Below are positions 11,787-21,965 of a stretch of 64,000 nt of DNA, in pieces. The notes beneath the pieces were generated by a model. It was not told the DNA's origin and made no database searches. It worked only from the letters and a program-made list of their open reading frames with translations. Each line of letters starts with the position of its first letter. The first letter of the stretch is position 1. A program made the translations under genes and the position numbers. The stretch spans positions 1-64,000 of the forward strand of contig JADNRX010000056.1 in the NCBI GenBank assembly GCA_015501595.1, in the 5' to 3' direction. The stretch is from Hymenopellis radicata. Taxonomy: Eukaryota; Basidiomycota; Agaricomycetes; Agaricales; Physalacriaceae.

Positions 11787-12285
11787 TAGGGTGGGGGAAA
11801 TAAGTCCGAGCTCAGTTATTTACCAGTAAATTACCAGCGGCCCGCCAGAGGCCATGTAATTTACTTATTTACCAGGTAATTTACCTCGCACGTGTCGATC
11901 ACGTGACACCTTTTGCGGCGCAAATTTCCTTTCAAAATTTCTCAAAATTTCTTCAGAAAATGCTGTTAAACCAGCTCTCTGAGTCATCCCAGGCTACTGG
12001 TTGGCTTTAGGGCACTACTGCCACCTCCCTCAACTAGTCGGGCTTGTGCCGACACTGATATATGTCCGAAGATGGGTTGTGGCGGCCCGGGCGGGTGCAC
12101 GTGACAGGTAAATTACCACCCGAAATCTGGAAAATTGGTCATTTCGAGGCACCCGTGATGCCCTCTGGTGCTATTTTTGAACCGAGGCAGATCCAAATCC
12201 GGACGCCAAACCTACCGAGGCAGATTCTATTTTGGGACGACCGCCTCCTCGTTCCACCCTCATCAAGCCTTATTACTTACCTCCT

Positions 12286-12548
12286 TTGTCAAGTCCATTA
12301 CCCAGATGGAGATGCCCTTGATCCCTAATGCTGATGTCGCGCTGCTAAGAACGCCGGAGGACCTCGGCAACGCCATGCTTTCGACCAACTTTCGACTCGC
12401 CGAATACTGGTTGCGAGTTCTTGAATTGACCTCAGACACGGGGTGTGCCTTCATTTTCCTTTATCTGCATTCACTTAGTGCCGTCGCAACATGCGACTCG
12501 CGAATAACACGTCGTTATTCACCTCTGGCATCCAGGTCAACTACGTGA
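12286..12548 (+). pseudogene. Open segment inside the 5.4-kb element, origin unknown
   Basis: An open stretch contains ALLRTPEDLGNAMLSTNFRL and EYWLRVLELTSDTG. It looks protein-like rather than random, and by position it may be another captured exon, but I cannot assign it to a family. It precedes the VPS39 fragment by about 250 bp and could be part of the same captured gene. Confidence 0.25.
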
Positions 12549-12597
12549 TCTCTGATTCGTTCTTATGGTGTGGCACTGATTTCTCATCTTTGATTGA

Positions 12598-12738
<141 letters not shown>

Positions 12739-12791
12739 TAAGTGCTAGTTATTTCTGTCCCTGTCCTTGTGGCTCTGACCGCCATCGCCAG

Positions 12792-13356
12792 ACTTGTTTG
12801 AGGCGCGCGCGATCCTGCTGGGGCGTCTAGGGAGACACCATCAGGCGCTGGAATTGTATGCATACAATCTCAAGGTCCATCTCGAAGCGGAAGAGTGAGT
12901 GTCCTGCTAAACTCTTATTGAGGTAATATCCTTATCTCTGCTCACAGGTACTGCGAACGGTATTACTCGGACACGAGCACCATCTTCCTCACGCTCTTAC
13001 ACACATAGCTGCATCCCACCGTGGCGGTGGGGGACCTGCTCTAGCCCGCGCTGAGTCTGATTAGTCGGCACAGCTCACGCCTGGACCCGGTGGAGACGCT
13101 CAAGCTGCTCCCGCCACTGGTGACGGCGCAGGAAGTGCGCGCGTTCCTGACTGAGTCACTGCACGCGCTGCGGACGTTTGACGGCAAGGTCGTGCATGGA
13201 GTCGCCAAGTCGCGGGGGGGACTAGCTGGCGCGGCGCATGATGGGCTGCAGGCGAAGATGGTGCGGGTGACGGATGCAAGGATTTGTCCGCAGTGTCATA
13301 AGAGGCTGGGGAGCAGTGACATTGAACTTTTCTTTTTGGTGGGCTGGGAGGTGTGA
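12792..13356 (+). pseudogene. VPS39: Captured fragment of VPS39/VAM6 (C-terminal part)
   Basis: The first block (12792-12894) encodes LFEARAILLGRLGRHHQALE followed by LYAYNLKVHLEAE. It is joined across a clean 53-nt GT-AG intron (12895-12947) to YCERYYSDTSTIFLTLL, which ends in a stop at 13006. After another in-frame stop the frame continues with PALSLISRHSSRLDPVETLK, LLPPLVTAQEVRAFLTESL and finally RICPQCHKRLGSS. This order (clathrin-repeat region, then the C-terminal zinc-ribbon-like CPxCxKRLG) is that of the HOPS subunit Vps39/Vam6. Stops and missing sequence show it is non-functional. The retained intron means capture of DNA, not of a processed transcript. A weaker match may extend upstream to about 12600. 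Confidence 0.75.
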
Positions 13357-13639
13357 GGTGATTGATACTTTGTACTAGGGGTGAGGTTACACATTTTCAT
13401 TGTCGAGAGGCGTTTGCGAGGAAGCTTAATGAGATGAGGCGATGAGATGCCTAGGTCGACTTGGTGTAAGACAGACCGGCTTTGGATTATTCGCCACTCT
13501 GGTATAATTACTTGCCTATGCATTGTTGCATTGATATAATATGCTGTAGACATTATAATGACGCGATATGATTCGAAAGTGGAAAGTATATTGGGTTGTA
13601 TGGTACGATATGACAACAGAAATGAAAATTTCAACTACG

Positions 13640-14800
13640 TGTACAAAGTCGGTCTACTGACTTTTCCGCGAACAAGTCCGTTCTGCGGAAATCACAGAAT
13701 CGTTAACACTCTGACTGTGTAAAACAACTTACCGAGACATCAGATCTGCCCACCATCCATCATCCAATCTCGTCGCCTCTAAGTTGTCTGTACTGCTCAG
13801 AGTCAATGAGAAAATACATCATGACTACTGGCACTATGTCCGACGGGTACGTCCTCAACCGTCTCCAGCGGGTGCGTCCTCAACCCCTACGCCAAGGCAG
13901 TGTCATCGTCCTCCCCTTGGAGCTGGGTCATCTTAACTCACGACCGCCGTAGCTACAAGTCACACTGAAAGAATTAAAATTTAACATTCCTGTGAACAAA
14001 TCGTTAGTACAGTTTGTCAAAGGGAACAGCCGACGTACCATTTAGCAAGTGAGCTAAGCGGCTAAGGGTACAAGACTATAATACACTACTGCAACTAGTC
14101 ACGGCCAGTTAAGCAAGTCGGCAGTCACGGTGCCCTAAGACTAGAAGCCAAAAGTCTCACCTCCAAGTACCGTACACCGTTAACGACCGCATCGCCCATC
14201 GCGCACTCAATAAAATCTAAATATATGACAATCAGGTTTGGTCAAGACGAGGTCGCGAACAACTCACTCCTCGAGGCGAGGCCAGGTGAAACCTTCACGG
14301 ACACTGATCTACTAAATTCATGTAACGAAAGTCCGTGGCTGATGAGGGCGCGAGGCAATTGTGCAGAATTTGCTGCCCGTGCCGTCTAGTGTGTAGCTAG
14401 ATCAACAAGAGGGTTAGCGAGGTCAGCAAGCGTGAGGACAACTTACCGGCAAGGGTTCACGTCAAATCCTGATACGTTCGACCTGCTGAAACCGGCGCAG
14501 AGTCCAGACGACGGATGTCGGGTACTTACAAGCACACTCTCAAGACCTTGATTTCAACGTGAGTCGGAACCCGCCGTCTCGCAGATCAGCCGGCGCGAAA
14601 ACCAAACTGTTCTTCATCGGCGCGTAGCTAAATGTTTCCATCCAGTCGACAGTGCGAAGCCCTAAAGAAAAGGGGAATCAGTCAAGAGTGGGGAAACAAG
14701 TGAATAAAGCCTTACCGATGCGTACAAGGCAGTGGGAACGGCAGTCTAACCTTGCCCGGTAAGTAGAGTACCCTTAGTACGATGATGACTGTATCAAGTA
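13640..14800. other. Non-coding interior of the 5.4-kb element
   Basis: No open frame of note and no recognisable family occurs on either strand. Several GTAAG-like and TTACC-like hexamers are present, but no exon pattern emerges. Confidence 0.4.
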
Positions 14801-15334
14801 GGCCATGAACCCACGCCGTGATGCACGTCGTCCGCGGTGTCCAAACGTCAAGCTAGATATAAGATTTAGTATGCCAGAAAAATCCTCAAAACAAGAGCAA
14901 CATACCGGGATTGATAAGGAGTGTCATTCCGCCATGCGCGCCTTCAGCGAACGAGAATATCAACGCTGGGTCCAATCCAAGGCCACACATAAGTTCGATA
15001 GTTAGAGATGGTGCCTCAAGCTAGTAGAGAAGCTCACGGAGAGCAGCAGGAAGCTGAGCAACGATGGAAAACACGTTATTGAACGCGTCGAGAAACAAAT
15101 TAATTTAGATGGAGGATGGAAGGAGGTGGGCGGTGCCAGTGGGCGAAGGCGCGGATGGTAACGGCCAACGACAGTGCAGATGGCGACGTGCAAGGTGACG
15201 ACAATGCACTAGATACCCCCCTGGGCTGGGCAGATTCCGGGGTGATGGCTCGGATTGTTCGATCGATGGGTGGGAGTGCGGTCGATAGTCAGCGCTCCAG
15301 CGGCCCAGACATCGTGGAGGACGAGAGAAAGAGT

Positions 15335-15370
15335 CGTGGGAAGACTACAACTCGTCGTAGTCTTCCCACG
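15335..15370. repeat. Perfect 14-bp hairpin
   Basis: CGTGGGAAGACTAC (15335-15348) and its exact reverse complement (15357-15370) are separated by an 8-nt loop. It lies inside the 5.4-kb element. Confidence 0.7.
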
Positions 15371-16038
15371 CAGACGACGAAGTCGCGTTGAGTGAGAGCA
15401 GAGGGTAAACACGTCTTTATTTGACGCTGTTTGTCCAACAGATCGGAGTCGTCTTGATTTTGGCCCATGGGCCAAATTCGAGACGACTCGATCAGATCTC
15501 ATCACTCTTCTTCCTCCCACTTCCACTGTTTTTTCTTTCCTCTGTCTCCCGATGTCGTTGATATCCCCGAACGCGTAAGCCGTCAATTCGACGACGCAGC
15601 CCAGTGTAAGCCCCCAGGAATGGGGCATCCAAGCTCAGGCTGTCTGAGCTCAGCGACGGCGTAAACCCTCCAACGAGGTTGCCAATCTGGACATTCCTCA
15701 ATGACGGACAACGGCCGATGACGCCGCTGGGCCAGGCAATGACAGACGCCGGAGATGGCACCGAAGGTGGCGGATTGGGTTGGGCAGGAGATTTTGCGCG
15801 AAGACACGCCGCAGACGCGACTTCCTGCGCGCAGAGGGACGAGCATGGCTGGGCGCCGATGTGCGTGCCAGTCAATTTGGTACATCTCGTTTTGCTAGAG
15901 TTTAATAGCTTATCTTTTCTTTGTGCAGGTGACAAACTGCGCGACGATGAGATCGCTGCGCCGACTTCATCACCCGCATTTCACCAAGGCTACGGATATC
16001 GGTACCACATCTCCCCGTATGTCCATAATCCCTCTATT

Positions 16039-16077
16039 ATCTCTGATATACTTATTCACTCTGATATACTTATTCAG
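16039..16077 (+). repeat. Short tandem duplication, about 19-bp unit
   Basis: Two near-identical copies of TCTGATATACTTATTCA with a short joiner occur in a row, inside the 5.4-kb element. Confidence 0.5.
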
Positions 16078-16515
16078 TCAAAATATCGTGCCCCAGATGC
16101 CTGGCCGGCGAGGCCACCACTCGCGACCTCAAGCTGCTCAACTCCTTATTTTCGCCGCTAACACGCACTCTCAAGCAACTCCCTCAACCTCTTCGCCTTC
16201 CGCCAAGCGAGATTGATTCTCCTTAACGTAAACGCGATAGATTATTGCGCGGCGCTTCATCCGTAAGTTGCCATGTTCTGTGCCAGCTTTCATATCAGTG
16301 CTCAAGCAAATTTCCAGCCTGATGTCCCAAGTTCCATACTTGGCTGGCGAGGCCGTCGCCGCTGCTCACCAACATCGCGGTCACCCCCGTCTCTCTACCG
16401 GTACTCATCATCGCCTTCGTCTTCCTCCGTGAAAGCACTTGTCGGGATGGTAAGTCGTTCCCATTGTGCTCGACTTCGGGTTTGGTTTCTGACTGAACTT
16501 ACAGCAGATCTTCTG

Positions 16516-16688
16516 CGCACGCTCTCAGACTACAACATCCAGAACGAGAATACCCTTCACCTTGTCCTTCGTCTGCGCAGATGATCTTCGTTGAGACGTT
16601 GACCGACCAGATCATTACGCTAGAGGTTGAGTCTTCCGATACTATGGACAACGTCGAGGCTAAGATCCAGGACAAGGAGGGTATCCCA
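16516..16688 (+). pseudogene. UBI4: Captured polyubiquitin fragment spanning a repeat junction
   Basis: Positions 16516-16578 encode [20 protein letters not shown] plus Arg, the end of a ubiquitin repeat. From ATG 16581 a shifted frame encodes [20 protein letters not shown] and then [16 protein letters not shown], the start of the next repeat. The head-to-tail junction is diagnostic of a polyubiquitin gene. The Gly-Gly needed for conjugation and the Gln after Met are lost at the junction, the frame shifts by two, and Lys6 and Lys11 positions are substituted. It is a decayed fragment with no ubiquitin function. A probable intron (about 16450-16504) precedes it. Confidence 0.85.
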
Positions 16689-16938
16689 ACGATTTCGTCG
16701 CCGGTATGCGGATTGCTCTCTTGAGCATTTCGCGCCGCGCCGATATCTGAACCGACTCTCCGCCAAGCACCATGCTCCGCTCGGGGTATCTTAGCGGTTG
16801 TACGCCGCACGCGTGTATTCCATTAGTAGATATTATTAGACAGTATATACATGTCGATAGACATTGAACTGGACGGGCGTGTGCGCCAGAATTTGCCGCG
16901 CCTGCGCTCACCAGGCAGCACAATTTTTTGAGGGACTA

Positions 16939-17020
16939 AAAAAAAAAAAAAAAAAAAAAAAATAGGGGAGGAATCGAACCCTCGCTCGGGCGAGTTGACC
17001 GAGCGCCTAAGTCACGTGCC
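16939..17020 (-). other. tRNA-like B-box segment ending in a T-run (possible SINE or tRNA relic)
   Basis: On the minus strand the sequence reads TTAGGCGC, a GC stem-loop GCTCGG/CCGAGC, then AGGGTTCGATTCCTCC and a run of more than 20 T. The GGTTCGATTCC core matches a pol III B box and the T-run would be a terminator. Acceptor-stem pairing and an A box are not convincing, so this is not annotated as a functional tRNA. Confidence 0.35.
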
Positions 17021-17592
17021 TCAAATTGGTCGCTTCGGTGAAAGTCGGTCAAAAATCGGTCGCTCGGAAAAAATCGGTCAAATCGGTCGTGTGGCTGTGC
17101 TGCCTCGACATGACGATAGTGCCCGAAATCTGACCCTCGGCCGGCCATGTAATTTACTAGGTAATTTACTGTAATTTACATGTAAATAAGTGTTTTGGTA
17201 AAAAACCTCCACTTATTTCCCCCACCCTATTGCATAGACGCAAGGAAACTTCCCTACCCGGGTTACTTCTGACGACCGTACTCCTGCCCAACTCCTGCCA
17301 TGGTCTGGCTATCTATGTAAACACTTATGTGGGGCGACTGTCTCTCAACGTCCTCATAGTCCGTTATCGCTCTCACTGGCATTCGACATATGCGCCGTTC
17401 GAGCTTTGTTTCTACCAAGAACAGTAACTGTACCCACAAGCGGTGCTAGAGATTGATGTCACAGCTGTACGTTCTATGTAGATTTAGCTGATTAGCTCGG
17501 AAGGCTGTGGGGACCAGCATATAACAAGAGTGGGCTTTCAGTTGTCCCTTATCGCTCCTCCCAGCCCGTTCTCTTCAATCTGTTCCCGAACC

Positions 17593-19102
17593 ATGAGCCT
17601 TCAAGATCAGAGGTCATGCGTAATCTATCGCGGCTGCATGCTACGCCAAGGCAATGGCGTCCCCTTCTTTCTCCCAGAGCCTGCTAGCTCTTCGCCTTTG
17701 AGCTTCAGCCGGAATGGTCTCAGCATTGGGGATGTCGTTATCCTCACAGAAGAGGGTTCATATAACTTCCTGTTCAACGTTCATGCCAGGGCCGACCATG
17801 AGTTGAATTTCGGCAACGTTCCTACCGACTTCGAGCCTCTTAGAATTCCGTGTGGACCCGTCGTATATGATTACTACTACAACGTAGGAACCACCGTCGC
17901 CGCGAACGACGAGTACACCACTTCATTTAACATGGAGGCATCAGCTGATTCACCGTACGCGCATCTCCCCTTTCTCAATCCGTGACTCTACGATTGACTG
18001 TTTGCCACAGTCTAGTCGTTGGCGTTGGTGGGAGCGCCAGCATCGAGCTGAGTACGTCAAGGGTACAAGAAGCATTTCTGGTGCTTCCTGATGGAGCAAC
18101 CCGACTCAATGCCATGAACGAGAAACTCTACGAGAGATATGCTGAAAAGCATGCGGAATCGTGGCGCAAATACGTTGACGACCTTGGTCACCATCTTCCT
18201 AATGGTTCTCTCTACCTTGTTACTGGGTGCGACAAAGCGCCCACGGTGGGGCTTAGCTGTAGCTTGCTCGCCCTCCAGTTCATTTGAGGTATCACTCAAG
18301 TTTTCCGCATTTAGTGTTGGCGCGGGTTTTACGTACAGGACGTCCTGGAGCGGGAGCACAGGACCCACCACACGAAGCTATCCGCCACAAGGTGTGGATC
18401 TTCAACTTGCGCAGAATAGTCCTCCAAAGAGAAATCAATGTCTTTTCGCGCGAGGACTAACCATATCTTTCCGCAAATCTCGAATTGCATCCAAGTTGAG
18501 TGGCACAGTGTGGACGGACTGGATAAAGGGGTCTCCTCACGAAAGGTACCCATCCTTCTTACGCACGTCGCCTCCGAGGTCCCCATTTGGGGGCCACTTG
18601 TCGAGACGTTCATCTCCTCCGTCATCGAATAGTAGCTCGCCCTCTTCATCGAAATCCAACTCCCCTCCGTCATCTATGACCAGTCCCAGCCTGGACGGCC
18701 TCTTGCCAGAGCTGAATTTCCAGACTGCCGATGAATCTTCGGATGAGGACCAAGATGAGAGTTGTTTAAACATGTCTCTAGAATCGGTGAGACCTTGCTA
18801 TCTCTTGTATGCATACCAAACGCAGGCGCTGATCTGAGTTCGACAGTTCGTTAGTCCTGCTACGCGTTTGAGCAATGATATTCTGGACAAAGTCAGTAAA
18901 GTTTTGTCGATCAGGCATCGCATCTAAACAGTTACATCTATAGAATCCCGAAGCACACATGGCAATTGTTAGTGACCGTATGTGGATGGCGCACATAACC
19001 TCCATTCCTGATGGTCCTCGTCTTGTACGCAAGATCATGTCGGAACACGAGACCATTATCCGCAATGGCAAGTCTATTCATTTTCGCAATGCGTCGGGCT
19101 GA
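17593..19102 (+). CDS. Agaricomycete-specific protein of unknown function
   Basis: The start is ATG 17593 (MSLQDQRSC). The order of motifs is RQGNGVPFFLPEP, SIGDVVILTEEGSYNFLFN, then after a 56-nt intron (17955-18010) FLVLPDGA, YAEKHAESWRKYVDD and NGSLYLVTGCDKAP. Later come FEVSLKF, NQCLFARGLTI, an acidic/Ser-rich stretch, and a C-terminal NDILDKNPEAHMAIVSDRMW block after introns ending near 18849 and 18952. This arrangement is familiar from many uncharacterised Agaricomycete proteins, often next to kinase or signalling genes. Function is unknown. The frame breaks after GCDKAP at about 18245: an extra G in a G-run would restore continuity to WGLAVACSPSSS. Confidence 0.6.
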
Positions 19103-19345
19103 CTGGTTCCCGAATGTACACTTACAGGGGTTGCCATCTTGCAAGACACCTCTGTTTCTGAAGGTTCGGAAATTGTGGAGAAACAACAAATAGGGCCACT
19201 CGTTGGAGATGTTGAAGACGGAAACGCTGGTTTCCGCACGAATCTGCCGTCAAGTGCTAACCTCGAAAAGGATCATTGGGAAACACCTTCGACCTCCGAC
19301 TTTCCACCTGAAATTCCATTCGATGGGGTGACCGCGACAAGCTCT

Positions 19346-20582
19346 GTCAGGACGAGTTTGATGGTCAATACTATGTTACGACACGAACAGAAAACCCGCC
19401 TTCCGGGGGCGGCGGCGAGTGCCTTCTTCACACTCTGCGTCAAAGCGTAAAAGATCCCGACGCTCGTAAATTCGACGCCGAACGCGTGCTCTGCGCAGTA
19501 TGCGATACCTGGATACAAGTTCCTGTGCCGGACGAGCGTCAGGTCTGTCAGGCACACAAGGCTGCGTGTCGTGCCAACGCTGGCAGTAGTTCAAGCAGTA
19601 GCGTTAGCGTTATCGCAATCGCACAGTCTCAATCACCTTCTTCTGCCGCGGGCGCACATGCTCAAGGACATTCTCGTCCTGTGGCGTCTCCATCTCATGC
19701 GCCACCTCCCCATGTTCAATCCCTCTCGGCTCATCACTCCCACAACCATGCCGACTCAAGAGCGCCCCCACCCCATTTTAACGAGTCACGTCGTCGGAAT
19801 GCTGAGCAGCGGGCTGCTACGCTCCGCGCAGATTCACTTATCTTGCACGTAGAGCCGAACAGGGTCTTCTGCAGCCTCTGTCAGAAATGGGTCCAGTTGA
19901 GGCAAGACTCGAGTTACTGTGCATATCCCTGGCTCCAGCATCGCACAAAGTGTCTCGTGCGAAGGTATATCCTCTATTTTCGACGCATATATTCACGTTC
20001 TGACCGTGTTCTCAGCCAGAAACGCGCGGCGAAGGAACGTGTTCATTCTGGCGAGCGGATGGAGAAGATTGAGATTGACGCCGAGTCCGAGGATGCGGAA
20101 GCAAGCTGGGACGAGGAAGAGCCTCAGGCTCCACCGATGTCGGCCCCGCCGCATTTACAGACGTCGCGCCATGTGAGCCATCATGCGCCGCCGCATAGGG
20201 ACACGATGGCGGAGCGTTACAGCAACGGCCAGCATCATCCGTCGGGCAGCCATCCGATTCCTCCACCACGCCAGACTCTTGTTCAACCTTCAGACTCGTA
20301 TCTTGATTTGGACGCGCCTTCTGTACCCATCTTGCACTCTCCATCTCCCATTTGTTGGTCACGACATTCCGTGCCGGCATACTCATCGCTGCGCTGGTAA
20401 CATTCATGAATACAAGCATGCCAGAAGATAGATGGGAGGAATACGATCTGCGAGAGGTTGCGAGAGGAGTCGGTATTATTGAGCGGGAAGGAGCACGGGG
20501 AGACGCACGCGACGAAGACGGCAGGCGCGGTGAAGCGCCACTCAGAATCGAGTTGGAGGGCGACATGGTTAGACCGCGGTGA
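19346..20582 (+). CDS. Agaricomycete Cys-rich protein with paired zinc-knuckle-like motifs
   Basis: The 5' end is uncertain; the first clear block is DEFDGQYYVTTRTENPPSGG. Two similar Cys/His modules follow: VLCAVCDTWIQV with a downstream CQAHKAAC, and VFCSLCQKWVQL with WLQHRTKC. They are separated by a His/Pro/Ser-rich linker. A C-terminal block, LLVTTFRAGILIAALVTFMN then TSMPEDRWEEYDLREV, lies in a shifted frame after about 20305, so a short intron or a one-base error is needed there. The module pattern suggests metal binding. I recall similar unannotated proteins in mushroom genomes but no assigned function. Confidence 0.5.
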
Positions 20583-21221
20583 ACACGAAGCCCGGTGCTT
20601 GTTCAGACTATGGAGGTGGAAGGACTTTCTTGCGCGCATCGACTTTCGTAGCCTACATGTATTACCAGTTAACCATTTTCTTGACAATTGTACGACTTTA
20701 CTCACTGAAGCAATATAAACCACTGCTACGACGTTTGGGGATATCGCAGGCAGGACATATGCTCCAGCAGTGGTTTTATGTTGAGGACAGGAGTCACCGG
20801 TCAGTGTTTTTGTTGAAGTTCTTTGCGGCAGTTCGGTCCGATTCTCCGAGGCCTGGTCGGGGATTTGTCCCTTCCTTCGACTCGTCCTTCACGCCCAGTG
20901 CGCCCATTCCATACTGTCAGCCTAGAAACGGAACTTCAATTATCCTTCACAGTCATCCAACTGCGATTCACAGCACAGTGCCGATGTCTCCTCATAGGAA
21001 ATCGAAATCTCCTTGTTCAAACATTTTATAGTGCTGTGCCGAGCGCCGCCATCCTGATCCAAACCGCCTCGTTTCCCCTGGTATACAGCCAAGTCCTGAC
21101 GGAAACATGGAATTTCTCCGTCGTCCGCCAGTATAAAAGCACAATCAGACAAGACGTGAACCTCATCCGCCTTCTCATCCCAACGTGTTGATTACTTTCA
21201 CTGTTCCCTTACTTTTCTTGA
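20583..21221. other. Intergenic, upstream region of the secreted-protein gene
   Basis: No supported gene. It contains the TATA element listed separately. Confidence 0.5.
21132..21139 (+). promoter_or_regulatory. TATA box of the secreted-protein gene
   Basis: TATAAAAG lies 83 bp upstream of ATG 21222. Confidence 0.6.
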
Positions 21222-21882
21222 ATGTTTTCCTCGTCCTCCATGCTTTTCCTCGCTCTCTCCGCCCTCGGCATGGCTTTTGCCACCCCCGTTGCTTCTCGCT
21301 CGGGGACTTGCAAACCCACCTTTGACTCCTCCAAGGAATGTCCATCCTCAACGGTCAAAGGGAGTGGGCTAGAGGGTACTCTTCAGGCTCCTCAGAGGAG
21401 GTCGTGTCCCGTCTCCGTATCACCAACCCGGATTACCCTGATTTTGTCTTTGAGGAGCGCTCGGACGGGGAGGGATACACCATCAGGTTTGTGCTCTTTT
21501 CGGTTAGTTGAGAGCAAATAGTATACTCAACTATGATTAGCGACTTTAACAACAAAGCTTCCGTTGTGTCCCACACCTCTAGCAGCCTCCTCGAGCTTGT
21601 TGTGCGCGACGCAAAGGCTGGGTACGCGTTTTGTTTCTCTCTAGGAAAACGCCCAACTTACTTGTACCACGTAGTTCCCAAATGTGGACCGTCGAGTGCA
21701 GCACCTGCGATTCGCCCAACTACAGCACTGGTCATTACGCCGGTCTTGGGTGCAAGATCATCAACGTGAACAACAGTTTCTGTGTTCAGACTGGGCCCAA
21801 GCTTGATGACCCCATGTACATTGCCACCTGCGGTAACGGGTTTGACCAGTTGTTCGATTTCTGGGTCCATGCCGACCAGTAG
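21222..21882 (+). CDS. Small secreted protein
   Basis: The N terminus, from ATG 21222 or the in-frame ATG 21240, is a signal peptide with hydrophobic core MLFLALSALGMAFA and likely cleavage before or after TPVAS. Downstream blocks are CKPTF, ILNGQREWARG, EEVVSRLRITNPDYPDFVFE, DFNNKASVVSHTSSSLLELV, and QMWTVECSTCDSPN with GCKIINVNNSFCVQ and a final QLFDFWVHADQ. Introns fall near 21486-21539 and 21621-21674. Six or more Cys suggest disulfides. The shape (QxW-like and CVQ motifs) is compatible with a beta-trefoil or lectin-type fold, but that is only an inference. A one-base frame discrepancy occurs near 21335 between the signal-peptide exon and the rest. Confidence 0.6.
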
Positions 21883-21965
21883 TCGCCTTGACGCGGAGTT
21901 ATGGTACATGTCGCTACATAGATTGATCCTCGGTGCATTTTGAACCGACTTTTTGCTTTCTCTTG

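Noticed and set aside
13296..13634. Minus-strand open frame over the VPS39 fragment end
   Set aside because: It is the shadow of the captured fragment and has no conserved content.
15492..15935. Long minus- and plus-strand frames in the interior of the 5.4-kb element, considered as a transposase
   Set aside because: No hAT dimerisation block, RNase H-like acidic residues or BED finger can be found in them.
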